Positions 42,181 to 50,504 of a DNA stretch of 64,000 nt are shown in pieces (the first letter of the stretch is position 1; each line of letters begins with the position of its first letter). The stretch is from contig DATJYC010000031.1 in the NCBI GenBank assembly GCA_035499735.1, forward strand, positions 62,001 to 126,000, given 5' to 3'. Source of the stretch: VBDM01 sp035499735 (GTDB taxonomy: Bacteria; Pseudomonadota; Gammaproteobacteria; Burkholderiales; SG8-39). The translations under genes and the position numbers were made by a program. The notes beneath the pieces were generated by a model. It saw nothing but the letters and a program-made list of their open reading frames with translations. It had not been told where the DNA came from and searched no databases.

Positions 42181-43164
42181 CTAGTCGATCTTCGCGCCCG
42201 AGCGCTTCACGACCTCGGCCCATTTCGCCGAGTCGCGGCGTATCGTCTCGGCGAAATCCTCGGGCGTTCCGCCCGCGGGCTCGTCGCCGATCTCGCCGAA
42301 CCTCGCCTTGAATCCCGGGGACGCGATCGCCTTGTTGATCGCGCCGTTGAGCTTGTCGACGACAGGCCTCGCCAGGCCCGCGGGCCCGATCACCCCGCTC
42401 CAGGTGCTCGCGTCGTATCCCGGCACCCCCGCTTCGGCGATAGTCGGCAGGTCGGGAAACCCGGGCGAGCGCCGAGGACCGCTGACCGCGAGCGCCTTCA
42501 CCTTGCCCGAGCGCGCGTAGGGAGCGATCGAATTGAGGCTCTCGAACATCACCTGCACGTGCCCGGCGATGAGATCGTTGATCGCCATCGCGCCGCCCTT
42601 GTAGGGCACGTGCACGATGTCGGTTCCGGTCATGTACTTGAAGAGCTCTCCCCCCACGTGGCCCGGCGAGCCGTTGCTCGAGGAGGCGTTCATCAGCTTG
42701 CCGGGGTTCTTCTTCGCGTAGTCGATCAGCTCCTTCACCGAGTTCACCGGAAGCGAGGGCGACACCGCCAGCAGCAGGTGCCCGCGTGTGACGAGCGCGA
42801 TCGGCTGGAAGTCGCGCTCGATGTCGTAGGGAAGCCTGGCCACCATGTGGCGCGTGATCGCAAGCGCGCCGATCGGTCCCATGCCGATGGTGTAGCCGTC
42901 GGGGGCGGATTTCGCGACGATGTCCAGGCCGATCGTGAGCGCGCCGCCGGGCCGGTCCTCGACCACCACCGTCTGGCCGAGCGGCCCCGCCATATCGGCG
43001 GCGAGCAGGCGGGCAACGGTATCGGTGGCGCTGCCCGCCGCCTGCGGGACGATCAGGCGCACCGGATGCGCCGGGTACTGTCCCGACGCCGCGCCGGCGA
43101 GCGCAGACAGCAGCAGGCCCGCTACTGCAGCTCGAGCTTTCTCGCCGTGACCACTTTTTTCCAT
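42181..43164 (-). CDS. Bug-family periplasmic binding protein (5)
   Basis: 327-residue Bug protein, signal peptide ending GAASG, then YPAHPVRLIVPQAAGSATD, SAPDGYTIGMG, VPYKGGAMAINDL and KWAEVVKRSGAKID. The ATG at 43164 (MEKSGHG) has GGAG upstream and lies 43 bases inside the end of the previous Bug gene, an unusually long same-strand overlap. A later internal start would remove it but would damage the signal peptide. Last of three Bug genes in one operon. Confidence 0.88.
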   Translation of the reverse strand: MEKSGHGEKARAAVAGLLLSALAGAASGQYPAHPVRLIVPQAAGSATDTVARLLAADMAGPLGQTVVVEDRPGGALTIGLDIVAKSAPDGYTIGMGPIGALAITRHMVARLPYDIERDFQPIALVTRGHLLLAVSPSLPVNSVKELIDYAKKNPGKLMNASSSNGSPGHVGGELFKYMTGTDIVHVPYKGGAMAINDLIAGHVQVMFESLNSIAPYARSGKVKALAVSGPRRSPGFPDLPTIAEAGVPGYDASTWSGVIGPAGLARPVVDKLNGAINKAIASPGFKARFGEIGDEPAGGTPEDFAETIRRDSAKWAEVVKRSGAKID

Positions 43165-44072
43165 TTCTCGATCTCCGCGGATACGAGACGCTGCATGTCT
43201 TCCGGGGCGCTCGCGCTCGGCGCCCCGCCCCACTCCGCGAATTTCCGGCCGATGTCCGGAAGCGCGAGCACCCGCCGCACCTCGCGGTTCAGCCGCTCGA
43301 CCACCGGGGCCGGCATTCCAGCGGGCCCCGCGAGGCCGAGAAAGGAGGTCGCCTCGTAGCCGGGCACGCTGTCGGCGACGGTGGGAACCTCGGGCAGCGC
43401 AGGCGAGCGCGCGAGCGAGCTCACCGCGAGCGGCCGGAACTTGCCCGCCTGGATCTGCGGATAGGAATTCGTGAGCGCGTCGATGAGGAGCTCCATGCGC
43501 CCGGAGAGCACCTCGGTCAGGGGCTCCGCGCCCCCGCGGAACGGCACGTGCTGCATCTGGATGCCAGCCATCGAGACGAACATCTCGCCGGCGAGGTGGT
43601 AGAGCGTCCCCATGCCCGGCGAAGGATAGTTGACCTTGCCGGGGCTGCTCTTCACGTAGTCGATGAACTCGTCGAGGGTCTTGAAGCGCGAGTCAGCCCG
43701 CACCGAGAACACGAGCGGATAGGTCACGATGGTCGAGACGAAGGAGAAGTCTCGCAGCGGGTCGTACGGCAGCTTCCTCATCGTCGCCGCCTGCGTGACG
43801 AAGGCGCCGCTCACGACGAGCAACGTGTAGCCGTCGGGCGCCGACTTGGCGACGAACTCGTTCGCGATGATCGAGCCCGCGCCGGTGCGGTTCTCGGGCA
43901 GCACCTGCTGGGAAAGACCTTCGCTCATCTTGGCCGCGACGATGCGCCCGACCACGTCGACGTTGCCGCCGGGCGGAAAGCCGACGATCAGGCGTATCGG
44001 CCTGGACGGGTACTCCTGCGCGGCGGCCAGCCCGAAGAGGAGCAGGCCGAGAGCGAGCGTTGCGGCCCTCAT
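43122..44072 (-). CDS. Bug-family periplasmic binding protein (6)
   Basis: 316-residue Bug protein: signal peptide (LLLFGLAAA), QEYPSRPIRLIVGFPPGGNVD, SAPDGYTLLVVSG, VPFRGGAEPLTEV, and C-terminal KWKKVVTARKLELQ. Start overlaps the stop of the GFA-family gene (ATGA). Having two further Bug genes in the same operon suggests binding of related ligands at different affinities or duplication; sequence similarity among the three is only moderate by eye, so they are not recent copies. Confidence 0.91.
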   Translation of the reverse strand: MRAATLALGLLLFGLAAAQEYPSRPIRLIVGFPPGGNVDVVGRIVAAKMSEGLSQQVLPENRTGAGSIIANEFVAKSAPDGYTLLVVSGAFVTQAATMRKLPYDPLRDFSFVSTIVTYPLVFSVRADSRFKTLDEFIDYVKSSPGKVNYPSPGMGTLYHLAGEMFVSMAGIQMQHVPFRGGAEPLTEVLSGRMELLIDALTNSYPQIQAGKFRPLAVSSLARSPALPEVPTVADSVPGYEATSFLGLAGPAGMPAPVVERLNREVRRVLALPDIGRKFAEWGGAPSASAPEDMQRLVSAEIEKWKKVVTARKLELQ

Positions 44073-44467
44073 TGCTTTTGCGTCCGCGGGACCGGCTCGA
44101 GATGCATCGACCAGCCCAGCGCCGAACGGCACCAGATTTGCCGTCGCGGCGGCAGGCTCGCGCGCTGCCAGATCGTCCCCACCCGGAGATTGAACACCTG
44201 CGGGTCGGTGACGTCCGCGGAGTAGATCGGGCTGCCGCAATTGCCGCAGAAGGCCTGCGCACGCTTCCTGCCGCTCTCGCCCGTCTTGACGTAGATCTTC
44301 GGCTCGCCCTTGAGCCTGAACGCCTCCCGCTTCGCCTGAACGACGACACGGAACGCCGAGCCCGAGAGCGCCTGGCAATCCGTGCAATGGCACACCGACA
44401 CCGTAGCAGGGTCGACCTCGGCCTCGTAGCTGATCGCTCCGCAGTGGCAGCCGCCTGTGATCTTCAC
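44069..44467 (-). CDS. GFA/CENP-V family zinc protein
   Basis: 132-residue protein of the glutathione-dependent formaldehyde-activating (Mis18/CENP-V-like) family. Two zinc sites are visible: CHCG (C7, C9) with FCGNCGS (C74, C77), and CHCTDC (C26, C28, C31). Members may bind glutathione adducts or act as C-S lyases, but most are uncharacterised. It is embedded between Bug genes, nine bases after one and overlapping the next, so it is part of that uptake operon. Confidence 0.9.
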   Translation of the reverse strand: MKITGGCHCGAISYEAEVDPATVSVCHCTDCQALSGSAFRVVVQAKREAFRLKGEPKIYVKTGESGRKRAQAFCGNCGSPIYSADVTDPQVFNLRVGTIWQRASLPPRRQIWCRSALGWSMHLEPVPRTQKQ

Positions 44468-44476
44468 GGCGCCGCC

Positions 44477-45448
44477 TCAATCCGCCTTGATGCCGTTCTC
44501 GCGCACCACCTTCCCCCAGCGCTGCATCTGGGAATCCAGCCACGCCGCCAGGCCGTCCGGCGTGCCGACGACGAGGTCGATGCCCAGCGTATCGGTGAGG
44601 AGCTTGTGCACGTCGGGAAGGTTGAACGCCTTGACCAGCTCGGCGTGGAACTTGTCGATGACCGGCTTGGGCGTGCCCGCGGGCGCGAAGATCCCCCACC
44701 ACGCGAGCGCGGAGAAGCCCGGCAGGCCCTGCTCGGCGAGCGCCGGCACGTCGGGCAGCGCGCGCGAGCGCGTGTCGCCGGTGACCGCGATGGCGCGCAG
44801 CTTGCCGCCCGTCACGTGCGGGGTGATCACCGCGACCGAGCCGATCGCGAGATCGATCTGCCCGCCGACCGCGTCGGAGGTCATCGGCCCGCCCCCCTTG
44901 TAGGGAATGTGTATCAGGCTGATTCCGGTGGCCTGCTGCACGAGAACCATCGTGAGATGCCCCAGGCTGCCGCTGCCCACCGACCCGATGCTGATGGCGC
45001 CGGGCTTCGCTTTCGCCGCGGCGACAACGTCGCCGAAGGTCTTGTAGGGCTTGGCGATCGCAGTAGCGATCGCCATCGGCGCGGTTCCGACGAGCATCAC
45101 CGGCGCAAGGTCCTTCCGGGTGTCGTACGGAAGATCCGGGATCAGAAACGGATTGACCGCGTGATAGTCGAAGACGAACACGTAGGTGTAGCCGTCGGCC
45201 GGCGACTTGGCGACGAAGGCGGTGCCTATCGTTCCGGAAGCGCCGGCGCGGTTCTCCACGACGAAGGGCTGGCCGAGCGAATCGGCGAGCTTGGCGGCGA
45301 TCAGCCGCGCCATGGGATCGGTCGATCCCCCCGGCGGATACGGCACGACGAACTTCACCGGCTTGGCCGGCCAGGCCTGCGCGCCCGCGGCGAGCGGCGT
45401 GAGCGCGCACAGTGCCACGGCCGCGACGTGCAATACGAAGCGAATCAT
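44477..45448 (-). CDS. Bug-family periplasmic binding protein (7)
   Basis: 323-residue Bug protein, first gene of the operon. Signal peptide ends LAAGAQ; then WPAKPVKFVVPYPPGGSTDP, SPADGYTYVFVFD, IPYKGGGPMTSDAV and RWGKVVRENGIKAD. Strong ribosome site GAGGAGGGGG. Divergent from the ketopantoate-reductase-like gene (45 bp), so the two operons share a promoter region. Ligand unknown. Confidence 0.92.
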   Translation of the reverse strand: MIRFVLHVAAVALCALTPLAAGAQAWPAKPVKFVVPYPPGGSTDPMARLIAAKLADSLGQPFVVENRAGASGTIGTAFVAKSPADGYTYVFVFDYHAVNPFLIPDLPYDTRKDLAPVMLVGTAPMAIATAIAKPYKTFGDVVAAAKAKPGAISIGSVGSGSLGHLTMVLVQQATGISLIHIPYKGGGPMTSDAVGGQIDLAIGSVAVITPHVTGGKLRAIAVTGDTRSRALPDVPALAEQGLPGFSALAWWGIFAPAGTPKPVIDKFHAELVKAFNLPDVHKLLTDTLGIDLVVGTPDGLAAWLDSQMQRWGKVVRENGIKAD

Positions 45449-45493
45449 GACCCCCTCCTCTCCCCGAACGAGAGGCAGGTTACCATTGCCCCG

Positions 45494-46453
45494 ATGAAAA
45501 TCGCAATGATGGGATCGGGCGGCGTGGGCGGCTTCTTCGGCGGGCGGCTCGCTCACGCGGGGTACGACGTGAGCTTCGTCGCGCGCGGCGCGCACCTGGC
45601 CGCGATGCGCGAGCGCGGGCTGCTGATCGAGAGCGAAGCCCACGGGAATATCCGAATTCCCAAGGTGAGCGCCACGGACGACCCGGCCTCGATCGGACCG
45701 GTCGACTTCGTGATCCTGTCGGTGAAGCTGTGGGACACCGAATCGGCGATCCGTCAGATGAAGCCGATGCTCGAGGCCGGTACCGCGGTGCTGTCGCTGC
45801 AGAACGGCGTGATCAAGGACGACATCCTGCGCCGGGAGCTGGGCGCAGCGCCGGTCATGGGCGGGGTGTGCTACGTGGCGACGACCATCGCCCGGCCCGG
45901 CGTGATCCTCCAGACCGGGCCGATGCAGCGCGTGGTGATCGGCGAATACGACGGGAGCCGTTCCGAGCGCGCGCGCGCGCTCCACGGGGCGCTGCAGAAG
46001 GCGGGGGCCGACGCCGAGCTCTCCGCCGACGTGCGCCGCGCGATCTGGGAAAAGTTCGTTTTCCTGGTCGGAATTTCCGCGACCACGACGTCGATGCGCA
46101 CGAGCATCGGCCCGATCCGCGAGAACCCGCGCACGCGCGCGTTCCTCCACGATGTCTTCCGCGAGACCGTCGCAGTGGGACGCGCGCACGGCATCGCGCT
46201 GCCCGCCGATTACGCCGACGCCTGTCTCGCGCGCGCCGATGGCCTTCCCGCCGAGATGGTCGCGTCGATGGCTCACGACCTCGCGCGCGGCAACCGGCTG
46301 GAGCTGGAGTGGCTCTCGGGCGGCGTGGTGCGGCTCGGCGCCAAGGTCGGCGTTCCGACACCGGCCAACCGCGCGGTATGGGACGTCCTCGCGCTCTACG
46401 CCGACGGCGGGAAAGAGCCTCGGATGAAGCAGGCATACTTGGGATCGCAATGA
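45494..46453 (+). CDS. ketopantoate reductase family protein
   Basis: 319-residue NADP-dependent reductase of the ApbA/PanE family. Rossmann MGSGGVGGFFGGRLA (6-20), Asn104 in LSLQNGVIKDD, catalytic Lys187 in IWEKFVFLVG and the C-terminal SMAHDLARGNRLELEWLSGGVVRLG motif. Panthothenate synthesis is one option, but coupling (ATGA) to a ferredoxin-type reductase and VOC protein suggests action on another 2-oxo acid in a catabolic route. A TACCAT box lies about eight bases before the ATG and no ribosome site is seen. Confidence 0.88.
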   Translation: MKIAMMGSGGVGGFFGGRLAHAGYDVSFVARGAHLAAMRERGLLIESEAHGNIRIPKVSATDDPASIGPVDFVILSVKLWDTESAIRQMKPMLEAGTAVLSLQNGVIKDDILRRELGAAPVMGGVCYVATTIARPGVILQTGPMQRVVIGEYDGSRSERARALHGALQKAGADAELSADVRRAIWEKFVFLVGISATTTSMRTSIGPIRENPRTRAFLHDVFRETVAVGRAHGIALPADYADACLARADGLPAEMVASMAHDLARGNRLELEWLSGGVVRLGAKVGVPTPANRAVWDVLALYADGGKEPRMKQAYLGSQ

Positions 46454-47448
46454 AAGTCACCCTGCAGCCCAGCGGCCACAGCTTCGACGTGCCCGAAGGG
46501 CAGAACATCGTGCAGGCCGGCCTCGCCGCCGGCTACATGCTGCCCTACAGCTGCCGCGCCGGCGTCTGCCGTACCTGTCGCGGCACCCTCCGCGAAGGCA
46601 AGGTCGACTACGGCCTAGTTCACGAGACCTACCTCCCCGAGAGCGACAAGGCGAAGGGTTACGTACTGCTTTGCCAGGCGAAGCCGCTTTCCGACGTCGT
46701 CGTCGAGGTCCGCGAAGTTCAGGGGGTGCGGCCGCGCGTGATCCCGTGCCGGGTGGAGAGGCTGGAGAAGCCCGCGCCCGACGTCGCGGTGATCGGCCTG
46801 CGCCTGCCGATGAACGAGAATTTCCGGTTTCTGGCGGGTCAATACATCGACTTCCTGTTGAAGGATGGGAAAAGAAGAAGTTATTCGCTCGCCACGCGGC
46901 CCGACCCGGCAGGCGTGACCGCGCTCGAGATCCATGTGCGGCATACGCCTGGCGGCCTGTTCACCGACCAGGTTTTCGAGAAGCTCAAGGTGCGGGATCT
47001 GCTGCGTTTCGAGGGTCCTCTGGGAAGCTTCTATTTGAGAGAGGACTCGAACAAGCCGATCGTCATGCTGGCGAGCGGGACCGGCTTCGCGCCGGTTCGG
47101 GCGATGTGCGAATACGCCGCGGAGAAGAAGATTTCCCGGCCGATCACGCTCTACTGGGGCGCGCGTCTGAAGCGCGACCTGTACAGGCTGGAGCTGGCGC
47201 GCTCCTGGCAGCACGTCGAGTTCGTTCCCGTGCTCTCCGACGAGGCCTGGGAAGGCCGCGCCGGGTTCGTCCATCGCGCCGTGATGGAGGATTTCCCCGA
47301 CCTGTCGGGGCACCAGGTATATGCTTGCGGTGCGCCCGTCGTGGTCGAGTCGGCACGGCGCGATTTCAGCGCGCAATGCGGGCTGCCGGCCGAGGAGTTC
47401 TACGCCGATTCGTTCCTGACCGAGGCCGACAAGGCCGCAACTGCATAG
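46450..47448 (+). CDS. 2Fe-2S ferredoxin-type NAD(P)H oxidoreductase
   Basis: 332-residue electron-transfer protein. The N-terminal plant-type ferredoxin domain has cluster cysteines C35, C40, C43 (PYSCRAGVCRTC) and C75 (LLCQAK). The FAD-binding domain has RRSYSLA, and the NAD-binding domain has ASGTGFAPVRAMCEYA and YACGAPVVVESAR. It is like the reductase components of aromatic-ring oxygenases or CDP-6-deoxyglucoseen reductase. It would feed electrons to an oxygenase, yet no oxygenase alpha subunit is in the operon. Coupled by ATGA to the upstream reductase. Confidence 0.92.
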   Translation: MKVTLQPSGHSFDVPEGQNIVQAGLAAGYMLPYSCRAGVCRTCRGTLREGKVDYGLVHETYLPESDKAKGYVLLCQAKPLSDVVVEVREVQGVRPRVIPCRVERLEKPAPDVAVIGLRLPMNENFRFLAGQYIDFLLKDGKRRSYSLATRPDPAGVTALEIHVRHTPGGLFTDQVFEKLKVRDLLRFEGPLGSFYLREDSNKPIVMLASGTGFAPVRAMCEYAAEKKISRPITLYWGARLKRDLYRLELARSWQHVEFVPVLSDEAWEGRAGFVHRAVMEDFPDLSGHQVYACGAPVVVESARRDFSAQCGLPAEEFYADSFLTEADKAATA

Positions 47449-47459
47449 GAGGAGAAGAC

Positions 47460-48002
47460 ATGGCTGCGCTGACGCGGGAAAAGATTCAGGACGGGATCGC
47501 CGACACGGACAACACCAAGTCCGTCGTCAGGCCCTACGTGATGTCGCACGGCACCATGGAATGCTACAGCCTCAAGGAGTCGCGCAGGTTCTACGAGGAG
47601 TTCCTCGGCCTCGAGTGCGTGCGCCACGCCAAGCCGGCGATGGTGGTGCGCTGCGGGCTCAAGTTCCACATCGTCGCCGTCGAAGTCGGCGCCGCGGTGC
47701 ATCCGCAGAACGTGCTCAACCACTGGGGCCTCGACGTCGGCTCAAAGGAGGAGGTCGATCGCGTGCACGAGGAGGCGACCAGGAACAAGGACAAATACAA
47801 GATCCGCCAGGTGCTGCCGGTAGTGGACCAGCACGGCGTCTACTCGTTCTACATGGAGGACCTCGACCATAACTGGTGGGAGATCCAGTACTACCCGGGC
47901 TTCCAGAACGAGGACCTGTTCGATTTCGGCGACCGCTTCTCGATGGACGACGGCGCGGAAGTGGGCGAGCTGAAGGAGCTCAACATCAGGACCAGCGCCT
48001 GA
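47460..48002 (+). CDS. VOC-family dioxygenase-like protein
   Basis: 180-residue single VOC unit with extradiol-type metal triad His30 (MSHGTMECYSLKESRRFYEEFLG split), His88 (VLNHWGLDVG) and Glu141 (HNWWEIQYYPG). Probably an Fe(II) or Mn(II) enzyme acting on a catecholic or related compound. GGAGGAGAAG lies just before the ATG. The stop overlaps the next gene by one base (TGATG). It forms an operon with the ferredoxin reductase and an NTF2-like protein. Confidence 0.86.
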   Translation: MAALTREKIQDGIADTDNTKSVVRPYVMSHGTMECYSLKESRRFYEEFLGLECVRHAKPAMVVRCGLKFHIVAVEVGAAVHPQNVLNHWGLDVGSKEEVDRVHEEATRNKDKYKIRQVLPVVDQHGVYSFYMEDLDHNWWEIQYYPGFQNEDLFDFGDRFSMDDGAEVGELKELNIRTSA

Positions 48003-48505
48003 TGGCGCGGGTCTTCGCGACTTTCCTCGAGGAGCTGGAAGCCCGTACGGCGATCGAGGATTGCCTCAAGCGCTTCGCGCGCGCCGTCGACCGGCAGGAC
48101 TGGAAGGCGGCGCGCGCGGCGTACCACGACGGCGCGTTCGACGATCACGGCTTCTTCAAGGGGCCGCCGGACGCGCTCCTCGCGCACATCGCCAAGCTGC
48201 ACGAGGCGCAGAATCACTCGATGCACTTGAACACCAACGTGCTGATCGAGTTCCAGGCGAAGGATCGCGCGTTTGTCGAGACTTACGTGCTGGTGCTGCA
48301 GCGCTTCGCCGACCGGCGCGTCACGGCTTCGGCGCGCTACCTCGACCGCTTCGAGAAGCGCGAGGGCGAGTGGCGCGTCGTGCACCGTACGCTGGTGTTC
48401 GGCGACACGGTGGCCGACGCAATGGCCGAGCCGCCGAAGTTCCCGCCGGAATTCACCGTGCAGAGGCACGGCATGGACGATCCGCTCTACCGGTTGAAAA
48501 GCTGA
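48002..48505 (+). CDS. SnoaL/NTF2-like protein
   Basis: 167-residue protein with the NTF2-like cone fold used by SnoaL cyclases, ketosteroid isomerase and ring-hydroxylating oxygenase beta subunits. Features are the N-terminal TAIEDCLKRFARAVDRQDWKAARAAYHDGAFDDHG split helix region and the FVETYVLVLQRF and RYLDRFEKREGEWRVVHRTLV strands. Catalysis cannot be assigned. One-base overlap with the VOC gene and 27 bases before the topoisomerase VI B gene, which may be read from the same promoter. Confidence 0.82.
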   Translation: MARVFATFLEELEARTAIEDCLKRFARAVDRQDWKAARAAYHDGAFDDHGFFKGPPDALLAHIAKLHEAQNHSMHLNTNVLIEFQAKDRAFVETYVLVLQRFADRRVTASARYLDRFEKREGEWRVVHRTLVFGDTVADAMAEPPKFPPEFTVQRHGMDDPLYRLKS

Positions 48506-48532
48506 TTCGCGACTTCGCGGTCATTGAGGGCA

Positions 48533-50500
48533 ATGGCAAAGCGCACGTCCAAAACGGCAGTCCGGTCCAAATCCGCACCCAAATCCAAAGCCAGGTCCAA
48601 GGCAAAGCCCGAAGCCTCGGCCGCCGAAGCCAAGACGCCCGAGGCGAAGCCCGGCAGGCCCGCCTCGACCGTCTCCGCCGTCGAGATGGGGGCCCGGCAG
48701 CGGGAGATCTCGGTCTCCGAGTTTTTCACCAAGAACCGCCACCTGCTCGGGTTCGACAATCCGCGCAAGGCGCTCCTCACCTGCGTCAAGGAGGCGGTCG
48801 ACAATGCGCTCGACGCGGCCGAGGAAGCCGGGATCCTGCCCGACGTCACGGTCAACGTCGAGGTCGCGGCGGGCGATGGAGCGCCTCCGCCGCCGGCGAG
48901 CCAGGCAACGCGCTTCCGTGTGACCGTGATCGACAACGGGCCGGGCATCGTCCGCCAGCAGATTCCGCCGATCTTCGCGAAGCTTCTCTACGGCTCGAAG
49001 TTCCATCGGCTGCGCATGAGCCGCGGCCAGCAGGGCATCGGCATCTCGGCGGCCGGCATGTATGCACAGCTCACGACGGGCAAGCCGGTGCGGATCACAT
49101 CGCGCACGGGCGCGCGCGCCGCGGCGCACTACTTCGAATTGCAGATCGACACCAAGAAGAACGAGCCGCGGATTTTCGAGAACAAGAAGATCGACTGGGA
49201 CCACCCGCGCGGGACGCAGGTGGTGCTGGAGATCGACGGGCGCTACCAGAGGGGCCGCGCCTCGGTGGACGAGTTTCTCGAGCAGGTGGCGATCGCCAAC
49301 CCGCACGTGCAGCTCGTCTACAAGACGCCGGAGGGCGAGACGCGGGACCACCCGCGGACGATCCAGGAACTGCCGCCCCAGCCCAGGGAGATCAAGCCGC
49401 ATCCCTACGGCATCGAGTTCGGCGTCCTCCTGCGCATGCTCCACGACACCAAGAGCCACTGGCTGTCGGGGTTCCTGGCCGCCGATTTCAGCCGGGTGTC
49501 CCCGGCTGTCGCTCAACAGATCTGCGCGACGGCCAAGCTCTCGCCGAACGCGAAGCCGCGCAACATCCACGGCGCCGACGCCGAGGCGCTCTACAAGGCG
49601 ATCCAGTCCACCAAGATCATGGCGCCGCCGTCCAACTGCATCTCGCCGATCGGCGAGCGAGCGATCCTCCACGGCCTCTACAAGCAGATCAAGGGCGACT
49701 TCTACACGGCGGTGACGCGGCCGCCGGCCGTGTACCGAGGCAATCCTTTCATCATCGAGGCGGGCCTCGCGTTCGGCAAGGGGCCGGAGCAGGCGGCGCA
49801 GGCGCCGGAAGCGCCGCCTGAGCCGCTCGCCGAGGGCGAGCAGCAGGAGGGCGACAGCGAGCTGGCGCGCGTCATCCGCTTCGCCAACCGCGTCCCCCTG
49901 CTCTACCAGCAGTCGGCGTGCGCGACGTACAAGTCGGTGCTCGACACGAGCTGGCGGAACTACGGCGTCGCGCAATCGCGCGGCGCGCTCCCGGCCGGGC
50001 CCATGGTGGTGTTCGTGCACATGGCCTCGGTCTGGGTTCCGTTTACGAGCGAATCCAAGGAGGCGATCGCCGACTACGACGAGATCCGCAAGGAGATCCG
50101 CCTCGCGCTCCAGGAATGCGGGCGCCGGCTCGGCGTGTTCCTGCGCCGGCGCGAGCGGGCCGCGGGCGAGTTCAGGCGGCGTAATATCTTCGAGCTCTAC
50201 ATCGAGGAGGTCGTCGAGGCGTGCGCGCGGCTGAAGGGCGGCAAGCTCCAGAAGGAGAAGCTCAAGAACCAGCTGCAGAAGATCGCGCTGAAGCGCACTG
50301 GCGGAGCCAAGACCGACGAGATCCTGGGGCACGAGAGCGGGCCTGAGGGTCTGCCTCACTCGATCATCGTTACCCCGGAGGGGACCGAGGGCGAGGCGCC
50401 CGGGATGCCCGGCGAGCCGACCCCCCCGGAAGAAGCCACACCGGCGAAAGAGGCGAAAGCCCCCCGGCGGGAACCCAAGGCGAAACGGAAGAAGAGGTAA
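48533..50500 (+). CDS. top6B: DNA topoisomerase VI subunit B
   Basis: 655-residue ATPase subunit of a type IIB topoisomerase. GHKL motifs: N-box VKEAVDNALDAAEEAG (85-100), G1 DNGPGI (134-139), G2 YGSKFHRLRMSRGQQGIGIS (153-172). An H2TH segment follows, then a transducer domain with VPLLYQQSACATYKSV carrying the switch-Lys candidate. Longer than archaeal forms (about 530): a Lys/Ala/Pro-rich N-terminal extension (2-45) and a basic C-terminal tail ending KAKRKKR flank the core. ATG at 48533; a TTG three codons upstream is less likely. Partner gene follows four bases later. Two-subunit enzyme that relaxes and decatenates DNA by ATP-dependent strand passage. Confidence 0.94.
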   Translation: MAKRTSKTAVRSKSAPKSKARSKAKPEASAAEAKTPEAKPGRPASTVSAVEMGARQREISVSEFFTKNRHLLGFDNPRKALLTCVKEAVDNALDAAEEAGILPDVTVNVEVAAGDGAPPPPASQATRFRVTVIDNGPGIVRQQIPPIFAKLLYGSKFHRLRMSRGQQGIGISAAGMYAQLTTGKPVRITSRTGARAAAHYFELQIDTKKNEPRIFENKKIDWDHPRGTQVVLEIDGRYQRGRASVDEFLEQVAIANPHVQLVYKTPEGETRDHPRTIQELPPQPREIKPHPYGIEFGVLLRMLHDTKSHWLSGFLAADFSRVSPAVAQQICATAKLSPNAKPRNIHGADAEALYKAIQSTKIMAPPSNCISPIGERAILHGLYKQIKGDFYTAVTRPPAVYRGNPFIIEAGLAFGKGPEQAAQAPEAPPEPLAEGEQQEGDSELARVIRFANRVPLLYQQSACATYKSVLDTSWRNYGVAQSRGALPAGPMVVFVHMASVWVPFTSESKEAIADYDEIRKEIRLALQECGRRLGVFLRRRERAAGEFRRRNIFELYIEEVVEACARLKGGKLQKEKLKNQLQKIALKRTGGAKTDEILGHESGPEGLPHSIIVTPEGTEGEAPGMPGEPTPPEEATPAKEAKAPRREPKAKRKKR

Positions 50501-50504
50501 CCCC

